Notes: a model not told the origin generated them from the sequence alone. 64,000 nucleotides of DNA from Exophiala sp. HKRS030 (GCA_023897205.1 JAHWDD010000002.1:2852001-2916000), one strand, 5' to 3'; positions 1 through 11,335 are shown, counted from the stretch's first letter. Numbers and translations are program-made.

Positions 1-656
1 GCCGGTTTCGGGGAGGTAGGTCCATTGGAAGCGGGTGTGGGAGGCGGTTGAACCGCTGTGGCGGAGGGTGTCGATGTCTGTGATGGAGGTACCGAGACAG
101 GCTTTGGTGATGTCGGTGTGGCAGGGGTCGATTGAATGGAAGGTACAGCATTGACTACTGTAATCGACTTTGGTGTTTCTGGAGGAGGATTTTGGGCGGC
201 TTTCTTTTTCTTTTTCGGCGCCGGCGTCGAGGCGGGTGTCTCTGTCCTGGGCACCTCTGGCGTCGGGGGTGGTGGTTGCTGTTCTTTCTTCATGGGGTTC
301 AGGTCGACCTCGAGCTCGAAGGTGTGAGGTGTCTTTGTGATGGTCTTTCTTCGACGGGTCGGCTTATCAGTGCCGTTTTCTCCGCCGTTCACTTCAAGTG
401 TCGCTGGCGTTGTTGACCGTGGTGGTGGTGGCGGTGATGATGATGAAGACTTTTCCTGAGCTGTGGGCCTAATGGGAGAACCTGTCTCTGGTGTCTTGAA
501 CGACTTTGAAGTCTGTCGTGAGATGGGCTCACCGTTCGCAGCGGACGAAGATTCGCTCGCCCATGGGTTAGAGGGGGCTTCACTTGTGGTGGAAGGATTG
601 TCAATTTCGCTGGTAGAGTCCGATCTTGTGGACTTTTTACGCAACGTTTCCTTCAT
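1..656 (-). CDS. Ser/Thr/Pro-rich protein, N-terminal part, runs off the left edge
   Basis: The frame opens at an ATG at 656 (protein starts MKETLRKKSTRS) and stays open for 218 codons to the window edge, so only the N-terminus is visible. The visible part is low complexity and probably disordered: a Ser run followed by a Pro run, repeated PxTP-type segments, and a lysine run (PKKKKKAA) that could act as a nuclear localisation signal. A basic patch (RRRKTITKTP) precedes an acidic-hydrophobic stretch (TFELEVDLNP). No catalytic or structured domain is visible and I do not recognise the family. The long open frame and strongly biased but protein-like composition argue that it is coding. The rest of the gene lies left of the window. 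Confidence 0.6.
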   Translation of the reverse strand, partial: MKETLRKKSTRSDSTSEIDNPSTTSEAPSNPWASESSSAANGEPISRQTSKSFKTPETGSPIRPTAQEKSSSSSPPPPPRSTTPATLEVNGGENGTDKPTRRRKTITKTPHTFELEVDLNPMKKEQQPPPPTPEVPRTETPASTPAPKKKKKAAQNPPPETPKSITVVNAVPSIQSTPATPTSPKPVSVPPSQTSTPSATAVQPPPTPASNGPTSPKP

Positions 657-1872
657 GATGGACAAGCCACGGATGGCTGTTTATAATTCATACTAAGTAC
701 TTCTCACTTCCACCCTCTCTATCTTCACTATCAGATCAAGAGGGTTTGAAAGAGGGAACTTGGATGAGGTACGAAGGGACGAGCTGCTTCGTACCGGGTA
801 ATTTAGCGGTTGATTCCAGGTTGGCAGCTCGATGATTCAAGTGGCGCACTTTCAAAGGGGGAGGCGGGGAACGGGACAAGTTGGCAGTACAGCTCCGTGT
901 CTCGGTGAAGGAGAGAAAAGAACAAGAGAAAGAATTTGTTTATAAAAAGAACATACAACACAAAACGTATTCACTAAAAGACTTCAAATGAAAAAAACCA
1001 AGAGTGCGATAATAAAATACTATTTTGACTAGTTTCCAAACAGGGGGAATTTTGGTCATTGATGAGAAGGAGCTGAGATGATTCAGAATCCGGTGAAATG
1101 GAAACGATTGATTTGTTCGCTTAAGCATCACAATACTACATAAGATACTCCGTATTACTGTAGTGGACAAGTTCTCAATCTGATACACAGGGGATCAAGG
1201 AACAAAGAAAGGCCTTACGAATCTTCACATTTGTGTGTACTATGCAGATTGTACGGAGTGAGATACGCACAAAACACCCGAGCATAAATTGTTCAGTCAT
1301 GCGGAGTATCAGGCCAACCATCACCACCATCTTTATCAATTATGGAAATATAAACACAAGTACATACTCTATTAAAGAACTTCTCAACAAAGATAACAAT
1401 CACCTATTACTGCGTACGGAAGTATCAAATATATGAAAGAAGTCCTCGTGGCTTGAGTCTAGATTCGCGACAACTTGTTCACCAACCATCGATTGGGGCC
1501 TTTTCCGCTTCACCACTTTCTGATTTATAACTCACAGTTACTGCGTAGGTGCGTTGATATCCGAATCTCTCTCTCTCCTCTATCACTGCCTTGTCTACCT
1601 GATGCCCATCTCGTACCTCGTACTTATTGTGTGTCGATCCCTTTGTTGATGAATAACTATCATCTTCTTCGAGAACCGGAATTTCCGGTCTAAGGTGCTG
1701 CACCACACCCTCTTTTGGATTGGGACTATTTTTATATTTTATCTTTGAGGTATATACATACACAAGAAACACACTTTTTGATTTTTCAATCTCAGCGCTG
1801 CCTGACCATACAGACTTGTGGAAGATTTCTCAGACTTGTCCACTCATTCAATCATTTGAAACAGCCGCTACA
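657..1872. other. Intergenic region, no gene supported
   Basis: This gap separates the divergent starts of the Ser-rich protein (656, minus) and the N-acetyltransferase (1873, plus), so it should hold both promoters. Only short open frames without protein-like composition are present. One copy of the 9-mer TACTCCGTA lies at 1146-1154. Confidence 0.5.
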
Positions 1873-3134
1873 ATGTTGCCCGACGAACATGAATTGTCCT
1901 ATCGACCGACGTACACCCGCGATCAGCTCGCACTGTACGTCTCCTGTATCGCCCCCGACCCAAGCTACACCCTGTCGACCCTCGAGGCCGAGATCAAAGC
2001 AGATCCACTGGCCGCTCTTTCGACTCTCCAGCTCCGACAGATGGCGTTCAACCCATGGGGCAACGTGGCGTTGCATTACTCGTGGCACCGTACCCTCTCT
2101 CTCGACCCCGAAGCTCTGTTCCACAAGATCGTCGAGCGAAAACTCGGCGGCTACTGTATGGAGAACAACGCCTTCTTTTCCACCATCCTCCGATCCCTGG
2201 GCTATCAACTGTACGTGACGGGCGCCAGGATAAGCTATTCTCTCGAGGGAGGCGCCAATCCCCATGGATTTGCAGGATGGTATGTTCCGTCCCAAACCAC
2301 ACCTCACCGTAACACGCGGGTCCATTGATTCTGGACCTTGAAAAATCTGACCGAAACACCCAATGACAGGCAACACGAAGTCATCCTAGTTACGATCAAT
2401 GGACAGAAGTATTTGGTGAGTGTGTTTTTTCCCCCTGTTTTGTTACCTCTGGACGACGACGACGACCTTTTTCTCAATATTTTGTGATCCTGTCACCTCT
2501 CTCTCCTCATCTCCCCCACCGCCTATTGACCGGCTTCTTTCTTTGTGAGGTTTCATAGGCCGACGTAGGGTTTGGATCTCAACCACTCATCGACGCCATC
2601 CCTCTCGTCAAACCCACGGCGCCCGACTTCTCGGACGCCAGAGTCTACCCGTCCGTGCCGGGGGCCGAGTGCCGCCTCGTCTACCGCGCCATCGCGCCCA
2701 ACACCGACCCGACCCAGCGGCTCTGGGTGTTTGAGACCCGCAACGCCTCGAAGCCCGAATGGGCCGCGGGTTACTGTTTCAACGAACTCGAGTGGCTCCC
2801 CGGGGACTTTGAGATCATCAACTACCGCACCTCCATGGACCCTTCGAGCTGGTTCACCCACCGGCTCGTGCTGGCCAAGATCCTGGTGGACGAGAAGCGG
2901 TTGAAGCCCACCGGCACCGTCACGTTGAACGGCGGCAAGATCGAGCGCCGACTGGGCGCCGAGTACGGCGGCAAGGGGGGCAAGGAGGTCGTGGTCGACG
3001 CCAAGACCGAAAAGGATCGCATCGTCGGCCTGAGGACGTGGTTCAATGTCGTCTTGCACCCTGACGAGGAGAGGGGGATCAAGGGCATGGCGAGTGAGAT
3101 TGCGGAGCCCTTTCAGGTGAGTACGGACGCCTGA
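1873..3134 (+). CDS. nat: Arylamine N-acetyltransferase (NAT)
   Basis: Transfers an acetyl (or other acyl) group from CoA to arylamines and related xenobiotics; cytosolic. Predicted exons are 1873-2279, 2370-2415 and 2559-3134, giving 342 residues, within the usual range of fungal NATs. The catalytic triad is intact once spliced: Cys95 in GGYCMENN, His138 in GWQHEVILV (the codon for Trp136 is split by the first intron) and Asp153 in ADVGFGSQP at the start of exon 3. The His-Asp spacing of 15 is that of the family. The start was chosen because MLPDEHELSYRPTYT places the conserved YxxR..L helix at the N-terminus; the upstream frame has no other good start. A GTGAGT donor directly before the stop (3117) allows an alternative 3' exon near 3197 that ends after four codons, so the C-terminus is uncertain. 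Confidence 0.9.
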
Positions 3135-4010
3135 ATGAATGAAAGATTTTCATACGATCGAATTGGATATATATATACACACACGAAGAAGTTGTAGAGA
3201 AGCTGGAACTAGAAGAATGGTCGGACGACGGAACATCATTGTACATGTGCTGTTTCGAGGTGTGTCAGGAAATGAGTATATTGAAAACGGAAAAGATGGA
3301 GTTGATTGTGTCGATGATTCGAAATCAACGGTGCAGCGTAAGTATAGTGGAGTTTGTCTTGTGTCGAGATTTCAGAAGTAGACTTATTAGAAAGTAGATG
3401 CTACAAGAATGTAAGAGGCCAAAGTTGAATACTGTTGTAAAAGTATTGCCAGTCTCTCTGAGGTGTCTATCATTCCTTTTGCTCTTTGATCTTCTGTCAT
3501 TCGGTTCACCTCACGCCATATGACCATGACCGAAGTACAGTACTCGGTGTGTTCGTTTTTCCACTGTCACAAGCACTCCCTTTGTGATCCAATCTTCAAT
3601 CTCTCTCCAATTTCTTGCTTGTTACTCTCTTGACAGCCGATTGAATATCCATTCCCCCAATCAAAAAGAGCCGTGGGAATGAATATACCTTGACAGGCAT
3701 AGCCGAGTTACTAGTAGTACGTGGCGAGTTGTGTGTAATCAAATGGAATGGATCCCTGGTCCTATCGGGCATATTCTCCTGGCTTGTCCAGTTTCAACAG
3801 CAAGAGTAATCACAATACCCATTCTTCACACCGACATCGTCGTCGTCGATGGAAGTTTGACAACAACATGGCTACACCAAAATACGTCAGCAAGGTTTGT
3901 CAACTCCTGCGAATTGTAATGTTTTCGACAAAGACAAGACAGAAACGACATCCAAGGATGGTAACTAGCTGCGTATGGGGAATCCCGGTGTCGTAATGGA
4001 ACTAAACTGA
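3135..4010. other. Intergenic region, no gene supported
   Basis: Lies between the convergent ends of the N-acetyltransferase and the small secreted protein, so mostly 3' flanks. It may contain short terminal exons of either gene: an acceptor near 3196 for the N-acetyltransferase, and an acceptor just above 3914 on the minus strand for the secreted protein. Otherwise nothing protein-like. Confidence 0.4.
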
Positions 4011-4367
4011 CTAGGTAGGTAGACTCACATGTACAATGCTTGGAGGGAAGAAAATGATTCCTGGACAACAATCTTGATCACTGTGACAGCACGTGTCGTG
4101 GTCCCCGTACTTGATACAACATTCACCTGGGTCGCACTTGCATTTTTCTTTCTCCTCGACGGCCTCAGAGGCGAGAAATCCATGTGAGAGTGCATCTGTA
4201 AAGTTTAGACGGCCAGTCATGAAGGTGACGTTGGTGGTGATGTCGGTGTCAGATGCAGGATGAGCGTGAGGGTGAGCACAGGTCTGACTTGGACATAAGG
4301 TCAGGAGGATGAGAAGAACAAGCAAGAAGACGAGCCAGATTCTTTGGACGTCTGGGAGCATTGCCAT
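4011..4367 (-). CDS. Small secreted cysteine-rich protein, unknown function
   Basis: 118 residues from an ATG at 4367. The N-terminus is a clear signal peptide: a short polar start, then a leucine-rich hydrophobic core (IWLVFLLVLLILLTL), with likely cleavage near the Ala-His of QTCAHPHAHP. The mature part has two N-glycosylation sequons (NVT, NFT) and a C-terminal cluster of nine cysteines containing three CC pairs (CKCDPGECC, DTCC, QDCCPG). That pattern suggests disulfide bonding outside the cell. A good donor (CAT then GTGAGT) sits just before the stop; splicing to an acceptor near 3914 would replace the last residues with about 26 others. I recognise no family. It could be a secreted effector-like, surface or stress protein; this is inference from architecture only. 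Confidence 0.6.
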   Translation of the reverse strand: MAMLPDVQRIWLVFLLVLLILLTLCPSQTCAHPHAHPASDTDITTNVTFMTGRLNFTDALSHGFLASEAVEEKEKCKCDPGECCIKYGDHDTCCHSDQDCCPGIIFFPPSIVHVSLPT

Positions 4368-4978
4368 GATTCTTCAATGTCGTGAGAGGGGTCAATTGTG
4401 AGTCGTGATGGAGACGACGGTCGGCGAGATTGCGAGATCCTTGGGAGTGTGGAAGGGTGGAAGGGTGGAAGCAGAAGACAAAAGAAGAGAGGTTCAATTC
4501 ATGACGGGTAATGGGAAAGGGAAATGTATGTGATACTTGCTGTTTGTTTATGACTTGCAAGTGAAATGACTTTTCTAACCGCCCATGTTGTCAGTGAGAA
4601 GTGAATGGAAATCGTGTCCATGTGACATGACATGGTCGGTGTTCAGAATAATGAGGAAATGCCACATTCACTCGACACAATCTTGAGTACTTCACAAACC
4701 ATACCTTTACATGTCAAAGTGACAACAACGCCATCTTCTGTATGGAGGAATCGCGTGCCGTCAGGCGCTGGTGGGACGAGAGGGGAGAAAGTGAAGAATG
4801 GAAGGCTGAGTATGGGGTAGTTGTCGTCGTACGTGTCGCGGTGCCCTTGTGTAGACTGCGCCTTAATTCGACCTCTCCAGAAACCTCGATGATGCTGTTC
4901 CATGAAACCAGGAGGGGAGAAATTTTATGAGAATGCACCACATCTTTGTCATATCCGAGTCGTTCAATTGTTGTTGAT
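4368..4978. other. Intergenic region, no gene supported
   Basis: Upstream flank of the small secreted protein and downstream flank of the HhH-type pseudogene, both on the minus strand. No protein-like open frame was found. Confidence 0.4.
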
Positions 4979-6060
4979 TCATTGGAATTCCTTGTCGCAT
5001 TTGTCGAGTCTGATGGTAGTCAACGTCGAAGCGAGCTTGCACATCTTGACAGGGTCTTGACCACAACCTTTGCACCCCGCTTGGGACACCGACAGCGTCT
5101 GCCGTGTTTTGCACTGCGTGGGTCAAGGAAGGGGGCAAGACAAGGCCAGAGAGTCTGGGCGGTGTCCATGAAGATATCAACACCAACATCTCCGAGACCT
5201 TTGATCTCTTTCAGCCGAAGACGGCTCTCTTCTGGAGACGAAACCATCCGAAGTTTTGGGGAAAGGTTGTTCAAATCGCCATCTAGGATGTGCGCAAATC
5301 AACGAAACTGACGGCGGTGGCGGAATTCCCTGCAGGACAGGCTCGACTCTATTTTTGGACGAGGGAACAACGTGAAGTATACCAAAATGGGATGGCGAGA
5401 ATAACACTCGCTGTACTTCGCGTCGACAAGTTTGACTAGTTCACCCAATCCTGTGGCTGTCTTCTCCCCTGAATCTAGTGTAGCCTCCTTCGGTCAGAAC
5501 TTGGGTCCGCTCAAGCCATTGAGACTTTTCCAAGCAGACAATCTCATGGTAGTTGGCCTTGATGACTAGCAATTGTTTTGGCGGCAAGTTCGTGTGAGAT
5601 GCGGGTCGACGAGAACAAGACCTTCAGCAACAGGGACATTATGGTCTCTGGCTTCGGAGACAGAGGCTCTTCGAGCTCGGTGTCTGAAAGCGGGACAGAG
5701 CCATACCGCTGAACGAGGAATTCGATCCGAGGATAAGATGACTGCCCGATGTTCGTCTCGAAGGGCTCGTGTTTCTGGTTTGATGCCCTGAAGCTGGACT
5801 GTCTAGAAATGGAACGATCATGCACTTCGGTTTTGGCTCTCTTGTTTGGATGAGGTCCCTTCAAGACCTTGGCAGGTTCCGTTTCCCCGTGGTTTCTTTT
5901 CTTGGATACGTTCTCTGCAGAAGGTTTGGACCCATGATCAGCCGTACCAGATGCCTTCTGTTTGTGCTCAAGTTTGTACCATTGTGAGAGGGTGATTCCC
6001 CTGACTAGAGCGGCTATGACGGCAAAGTTGAGCTCAAGCCTAATGCTGCTACTTTTAGAA
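4979..6060 (-). pseudogene. Frameshifted relic of a helix-hairpin-helix (HhH-GPD-like) DNA glycosylase-type gene
   Basis: Read from about 6060 down to a stop at 4979, successive segments of one recognisable protein lie in shifting frames. In order they are: a basic linker and LSPKPETIMSLLLKVLFSST..RISHELAAKT (about 5860-5565); then, one frame over, NYHEIVCLEK..WLERTQVLTEGGYTRF (5560-5465); another shift to TATGLGELVKLVDAKY (5460-5410); an interrupted stretch with an in-frame stop or possible intron; GDLNNLS..EIKGLGDVGVDIFMDTAQ..WPCLAPFLDPRS (5280-5115); a shift to TADAVGVPSGVQ; and a last shift to DPVKMCKLASTLTTIRLDK. From memory this order of blocks matches a fungal family of about 300 residues with an HhH motif (GLGDVGVDIF) and a following Asp (DPRS), as in base-excision glycosylases. 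At least four frame changes make it non-functional unless the sequence is wrong. The first frame stays open upstream to about 6120. Confidence 0.65.
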
Positions 6061-6120
6061 TTGTTAAATGTCAGTGCATGATGCCAAAATGCGAGTACGA
6101 TATGGCCAAGGCCTCTTTTG

Positions 6121-8147
6121 CCTCAAGCGACCTGGGTGTGACGGTCCGAGAGCCTAAGATGTTAAGTAAGGGACACGATACGGCATAATTAGCGGATGTA
6201 TAGGAAGTTCTGGCTTTTCCCCGGATCTTCTCCAAGATCTCATGACGCCACGATGCCCAAAGCAGGACAGTAGCAAGATAGTGCCAGGACGTCGGTACAA
6301 CAATACGAGTACGAGGACCGAGTATCCGTCCATCGCAGTTGTTATTTTTGGACATTGAGGACAGTGCTGGTGCGCAGCCGGTCACGGGATACTACGGTGG
6401 GCAGGTGACTAGCTATGTTGGGCAAAGTTCTCGAAGGTCGGTAGAACAGCTGAAGTCTTGGCTGCCGAATTCCGTGTCCCAAGAAATGCCACGGCGCTGT
6501 GAGAGAAAGTACTCCGTACAGTCTAATGGTTATGTAGATCAGTGGAGATGGACAATCTTGACGAGTTCGTTCTGGTTGTTGTCAGTCCAAAGACCACATT
6601 GTGGTTGAAGGCGCAGTAGTGAAGAAAATGTGCCAGGAATTCCCGGTCACAGGATGCTGTGATGGGCCAAGGAATAACCTTTTGGGCACGGGAATACTGC
6701 TGAGGGAATTCTCAGGGGAGGAGTTGGAAATCTGTGGTTTCATCTCCAAGCCCCCCGAAGGATCTGATTTGCCAAGATGAGGCTCACTTGCTCCTGGCAG
6801 TGTCTCCTTTGTCAATGCCGATGGGTGGCACCCTAAACGGCTGGACTACATTGACCGGTGGCCAACAATCCCAAAGACGGGTGTGATGCTCAAATCGAAC
6901 TGATTCCATCAACAAGTCTGCTGGCGACGCGGCCTCCCCGCATGTTAGCTGCATGAGAGAATTTTTTCGAGGAGGTGGTGTGTGTGTGAGAACCGGGGTA
7001 GAACGTTCATGTGCTTCGTGGAGGGTAGACGACGAGACCAAGCTTTCTTGCCGAAGACGCCTTGACGCATTTGGAGACGGACGGCAACACGGCAGCAAGG
7101 ATGACGGGGATCGAGCATCATTGTGAGAGGGATAATGTGCCACGCGATGTACTTCAGAATCTGCCGCGGAGCGAATGGCAGCATAGCCCAGGGAGCGGAA
7201 AAGCCAGGGGGAGAAGGTTGTAAGTCAAATGCTAAGCATGGCCTTTACATAACTAGAAGACCAGTAACGAAGCTCAGTGGAGGAAGAGGTTGAGCACTGC
7301 CCCCCTAAAGCATTGTCGCTGGAGTGATATGATTCCTCGGGTCAAAGCCACCTCGCAGTTTGAGCATCTCACTACTGACAGGCCTCGCAGCTTCGTAGCG
7401 TGCAAGGCAGACCCCGGACAGCACCCAATATGCCTCCACGTTTGCAATCCCGGATACGAGCTGGTTTAGCTCCTGGTTGTAGTCGTACTCCATACTGTAG
7501 GTGTTTCGCCGTCATGTGCGCCCTCGGGTGGACTGTTCACAAGTATGAGCTAAGATGCGAGGCATGCTTTGGTCTCCAGGGTTTTTCTCATGAGCTCGAT
7601 GGACCGTGGGATCTACATTACTTTCGTTTTATTGCGAAGCCGGAAAACGGAACCATGCCCCATGCTTCCAGAAATAGCGGCCCTCAGGTTGCAGCTAAGC
7701 CAAGTAGCCCCCCTACAAGGGCCCAAGAAACGGCCAATGGCACCCATCGGACCCTCATGATCACGCCCAGAGGGAAAAGCGTAGGCGTCTTTGGGCATCC
7801 TCCAATCACCAAATCTCCCGCACCCTCCATCTCCTCCTTCGCTTCTGCCGTCTCACTCCACCGCCGTCTCGACTGTGTACACTTATATGAACTTGATGAC
7901 GCCTTGAATCTGGGTTATTTCTGTTCTTCAGATTTATTCATTCGTGACTTATAATCTCGAAGTAGACGTCCGCCACATCCTGTATCATCGATCGCCTGTC
8001 GCTTAAATCGCGAGCGCAGACCTTTCAGTCCCAAAACAAACAACCAAACCATCCACATCAACAGGTGCGCGCTCCATAAACACTTCAACCAGCTCGCCCA
8101 TCCTGTCGTCGACACGCCCTCTAAACACCGAATCGCAACATTCCGCA
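6121..8147. other. Gene-poor region, possibly decayed sequence
   Basis: No complete gene is supported. Several medium open frames exist on both strands (for example minus 6784-7143 and 7305-7493, plus 7400-7954), but none shows a recognisable domain and no splice model joins them convincingly. One copy of TACTCCGTA lies at 6510-6518. The adjoining relic at 5-6 kb suggests that this interval may hold further degraded coding sequence. The last few hundred bases are probably promoter and 5' leader of the SPFH gene. Confidence 0.4.
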
Positions 8148-9274
8148 ATGGACTCTCCACGAGGATCAAACTTGGACAACGGCAAGTCGCCAACCCCGCC
8201 TGTGGGCTTTCGCCCGCAAAATGGAGGAATCATCAAGGTGCAGCCACCGCGCCGCGAGGATCTTCAGCCCTCCTATGCCCAAACCCTTCAGGGCGACAAT
8301 GAGGCAGAGACCCATGGCTGGTATGGATCTATGAGTATGTACTGGTTCTGCGCTTTCATCTGTACCGCACCCACTAACGCTGCGCAGTCAATTCCTTGGG
8401 AAGCTGCGTTGGTTTCCTGGGTGCCATCCCCTGCTGCGTTATCTGCCCCAACCCCTACAAGCCTGTGTCGCAGGGTAACGTGGGTCTGGTCACCAAGTTC
8501 GGTCGCTTTTCTCGAGCTGTCGACCCTGGTTTGGTCAAGATCAACCCATTGTCCGAACGACTCATCCAAGTCGATGTCAAGATCCAGATTGTCGAGGTGC
8601 CACGTCAAGTGTGCATGACCAAGGACAATGTTACACTCAACTTGACTTCGGTCATCTACTATCACATTACATCTCCTCACAAGGCGGCTTTTGGTATCTC
8701 CAACATCCGTCAAGCCTTGGTGGAGCGAACCCAAACCACCCTGCGACACGTTGTTGGAGCGCGTGTCCTGCAAGATGTCATTGAGCGTCGCGAGGAGCTT
8801 GCCCAGTCGATTGGTGAAATTATCGAGGATGTCGCATCTGGCTGGGGTGTCCAAGTCGAATCTATGCTGATAAAGGACATTATCTTCAGCAACGACCTCC
8901 AGGACTCCCTCTCGATGGCCGCTCAGTCCAAGAGAATCGGTGAATCCAAGGTCATTGCTGCCCGTGCCGAAGTCGAATCCGCCAAACTCATGAGACAAGC
9001 GGCCGATATCCTGAGCTCTGCTCCTGCCATGCAAATCAGATACCTCGAGGCAATGCAAGCCATGGCCAAGACTGCTAACAGCAAGGTCATCTTCTTGCCG
9101 GCCAACAACCAGACCATTGGACCCGACGCCATGAACGCGGCATTGCAGCACCCAAGCTCAGGAGAGGCTAGTGGTTACAACTCGAGACATCACACTGGCA
9201 ACAACCCTTTCAACACCGAGACCAATGATGGCTTTCAGCAAGCCATGAATGCCCGTGTCGTTGAGAACATCTAA
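8148..9274 (+). CDS. Stomatin-like SPFH/Band 7 membrane protein
   Basis: Scaffold protein of the stomatin/prohibitin-homology family, expected to form oligomers in cholesterol- or sterol-rich membranes. Exons 8148-8334 and 8388-9274 (53-nt intron) give 357 residues. About 65 N-terminal residues are polar and Pro-rich. They are followed by a short hydrophobic hairpin with cysteines (CVGFLGAIPCCVICPNPYK), a likely membrane-insertion and acylation site. The SPFH core follows (VTKFGRFSRAVDPGL, IQIVEVPRQVCMTKDNV, YHITSPHKAAFGI, TLRHVVG). Next comes the coiled-coil-prone region SKVIAARAEVESAKLMRQAAD and the conserved RYLEAMQAMA near the end. The start has a CAATG context and no competing upstream ATG in frame. 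The C-terminal tail is polar (NPFNTETNDGFQQAMN). Related proteins act in membrane microdomains; the exact role is not deducible here. Confidence 0.92.
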
Positions 9275-10306
9275 GTTGGATGACGACGGCAACGGTGACG
9301 TGATTGGTCATTACGAATAGCAATGGCTGGGAGGTTGAAGATTGACGAATGATCCCATACCCTCTGTCGCAGGAATCTTCGCAGTTATGTCCAGGAATCC
9401 TTTAAAATGGGTCTGGAGGTTCGGCGCATCTGAATTTTCTTTGTTGAGATACCCCTTCAATGAGTATCATGGCACTCGCTTGACGATTGTACAATTATTT
9501 GATCTAGCTATCTGCTGTTTCTCATATTGTTAGTTGATCGTTTTGTCCTGTTAATGAATGTGTTTAGTTGTACTCTTCGTTTCCCTTGACGCTTTAATAT
9601 CCCCCGGCAGCGTTCGCGTAGAGTAATCGAGAGGATCTCTCATTGGCATCTGTATTCACGGTGTCATTACTGTAGATTGAGAGCAGAGCCCACGACTTAG
9701 CGCAAACAGCGTATACTACCACTTGAAATACAGCTAGGTACTCCGTGGCAATATGTATCTACTCGTAGCCAGATCGTGGCTTGATGACATCGGCGATAGA
9801 CATGTACTTTGTGGCTTTCTTATGACCTTTGCGTAAAGTCCGGTCAGCAGTTTTCGCAAGCGGCCGCCTCATAGCCAGATTTCGCACTAACGTTCATACG
9901 GCCGATACAAGATGATCCACGTCGTCCGCATTTCCGTCGGAAAGAGTCATGTCTTTTATTTTGCTCAGGGCACAAGATGACCTGATTCGTGGGCATAGAA
10001 TGTCCATTCTTTCGAGAGTACTCGGTGCCTGGCTCAGTATCCATACCATCTGCATTGTTCATCAGGACCATGGGCTTGTCGGCCTTGTGCTATGGAGTTA
10101 GGTATGCTTTGGCCATGTTAAGGTAAGCAAGTGACATGGTCTGGCTCCCTGATCAGGGTGACCGTGCAGTATATAAGGAGAAGACTTGCCTCGTGGATCA
10201 ACAGAGAATACATTCTCTTCGCCCGCACAAACCAACTTCAAGACAACTTACCAACTCCCAAAGTGATCGCTTCGAACATCTTGCTACGTGCTTCTGAATC
10301 TTCAAC
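9275..10306. other. Intergenic region with promoter of the short-chain dehydrogenase
   Basis: No gene supported. Its right end carries a good TATA box (10170) and the likely 5' leader of the next gene; the rest shows only short shadow frames. Confidence 0.5.
10170..10176 (+). promoter_or_regulatory. TATA box of the short-chain dehydrogenase gene
   Basis: TATATAA preceded by GTGCAG, 130 bases upstream of the ATG at 10307, a usual distance in filamentous fungi. Seen in sequence; function inferred. Confidence 0.45.
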
Positions 10307-11335
10307 ATGAAGGACTTCACTCGAGAAACTACAGGTGTCGAGGTAGTCCAGGAGTTGCGTGATCGAGTCGATGGCAAAACAAGTGAGCATTCTGCCTTGT
10401 TCCGGAGAAAGACCCACCGCTGACTGAATCTCGTCGCAGTTGTCATTACCGGGGCCAGCGAACGAGGGCTGGGAGCTGAGACTGCAATCGCTTTCGCTCA
10501 TGCCAGCCCTGCGCATCTGATCCTCCTTGCTCGCTCGCAAACCCGAGTCGATTCAGTCATTGCTCGGATCAAGGAGCTGAACCCGGCTATCAAAGTCACC
10601 TTCGTGCCTGTCTCGCTCGACGACTTTGACTCTGTGCGCGTCGCAGCTGCCACCATCAACTCTTCTATTGACAAGCTCGACTATCTGATCAACAATGCCG
10701 GCGTCATGGCCCTGAACGAATACCAGACGAACAAGGATGGTATCGAGATGCAATTTGCGACCAACCACCTGGGCCACTTCTTGTTCACGAAACTGCTCCT
10801 GCCCAAGATCCTCGCCGCGGGTCCTGGTTCTCGCATCGTCAACTTGACGAGTCTCGGTCACAAGATTGGACCGGTCCGCTTTGATGACTACAACTTTTCC
10901 AACGGCAAGGCATACGACCCATGGTCAGCGTACGGTCAGGCAAAGACGGCCAACGTCCTCTTCTCTCTAGGTTTGACACAGAGACTGAAGTCGCGAGGCA
11001 TTCAAAGCTACGGTGTACATCCGGGTGGCATCATGACCACGAACCTGGCCAACCATATCTCTGATGTTATGGCGGCGTTGGCACAGATTGACCCGATTGC
11101 TCTCAAGAACACGGGCAAACCCTTCCCACTGGCTCAAGATCCCCCCAAGCCGGTTGAACAGGGCATCACCACCACCATTGTGGCAGCTTTGGACCCCAGA
11201 ATTGAGAGCCAGAGTGGTATGTACATGGCAGACTCAAAATGCCAGCCGACTTACGAATACGCTGAATCGGTGGAAAACGCCGAGAAACTGTGGAAGTTGA
11301 GTGAAGAGCTGGTTGGAGAGAAGTTTGAGATATGA
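10307..11335 (+). CDS. Short-chain dehydrogenase/reductase (SDR), retinol-dehydrogenase-like
   Basis: NAD(P)-dependent oxidoreductase of unknown substrate. Exons 10307-10382 and 10440-11335 (57-nt intron, branch CTGAC) give 323 residues. Splicing restores the cofactor motif exactly: GKTIVITGASERGLGAETA, with the Ile codon split by the intron. Then come LDYLINNAGVM (NNAG motif), the catalytic Ser in NLTSLGHK, and the YGQAK catalytic Tyr/Lys pair followed by TANVLFSLGL, then VHPGGIMT. Length and motif order match the RDH/WWOX-like branch that acts on alcohols, aldehydes or lipophilic ketones. The C-terminus contains the usual GITTTIVAAL and YEYAES.ENAEKLW segment. A candidate polyadenylation signal AATAAA lies 96 bases after the stop. 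The UBE2O-like gene follows on the same strand 155 bases later. Confidence 0.92.

Noticed and set aside
7400..7954. 184-codon plus-strand open frame
   Set aside because: No ATG-supported domain and unlikely composition. It lies opposite another frame in the gene-poor island and is treated as chance or decayed sequence.
8288..9151. 287-codon minus-strand frame opposite the SPFH gene
   Set aside because: Shadow of the stomatin-like coding sequence; the plus strand carries the family motifs.
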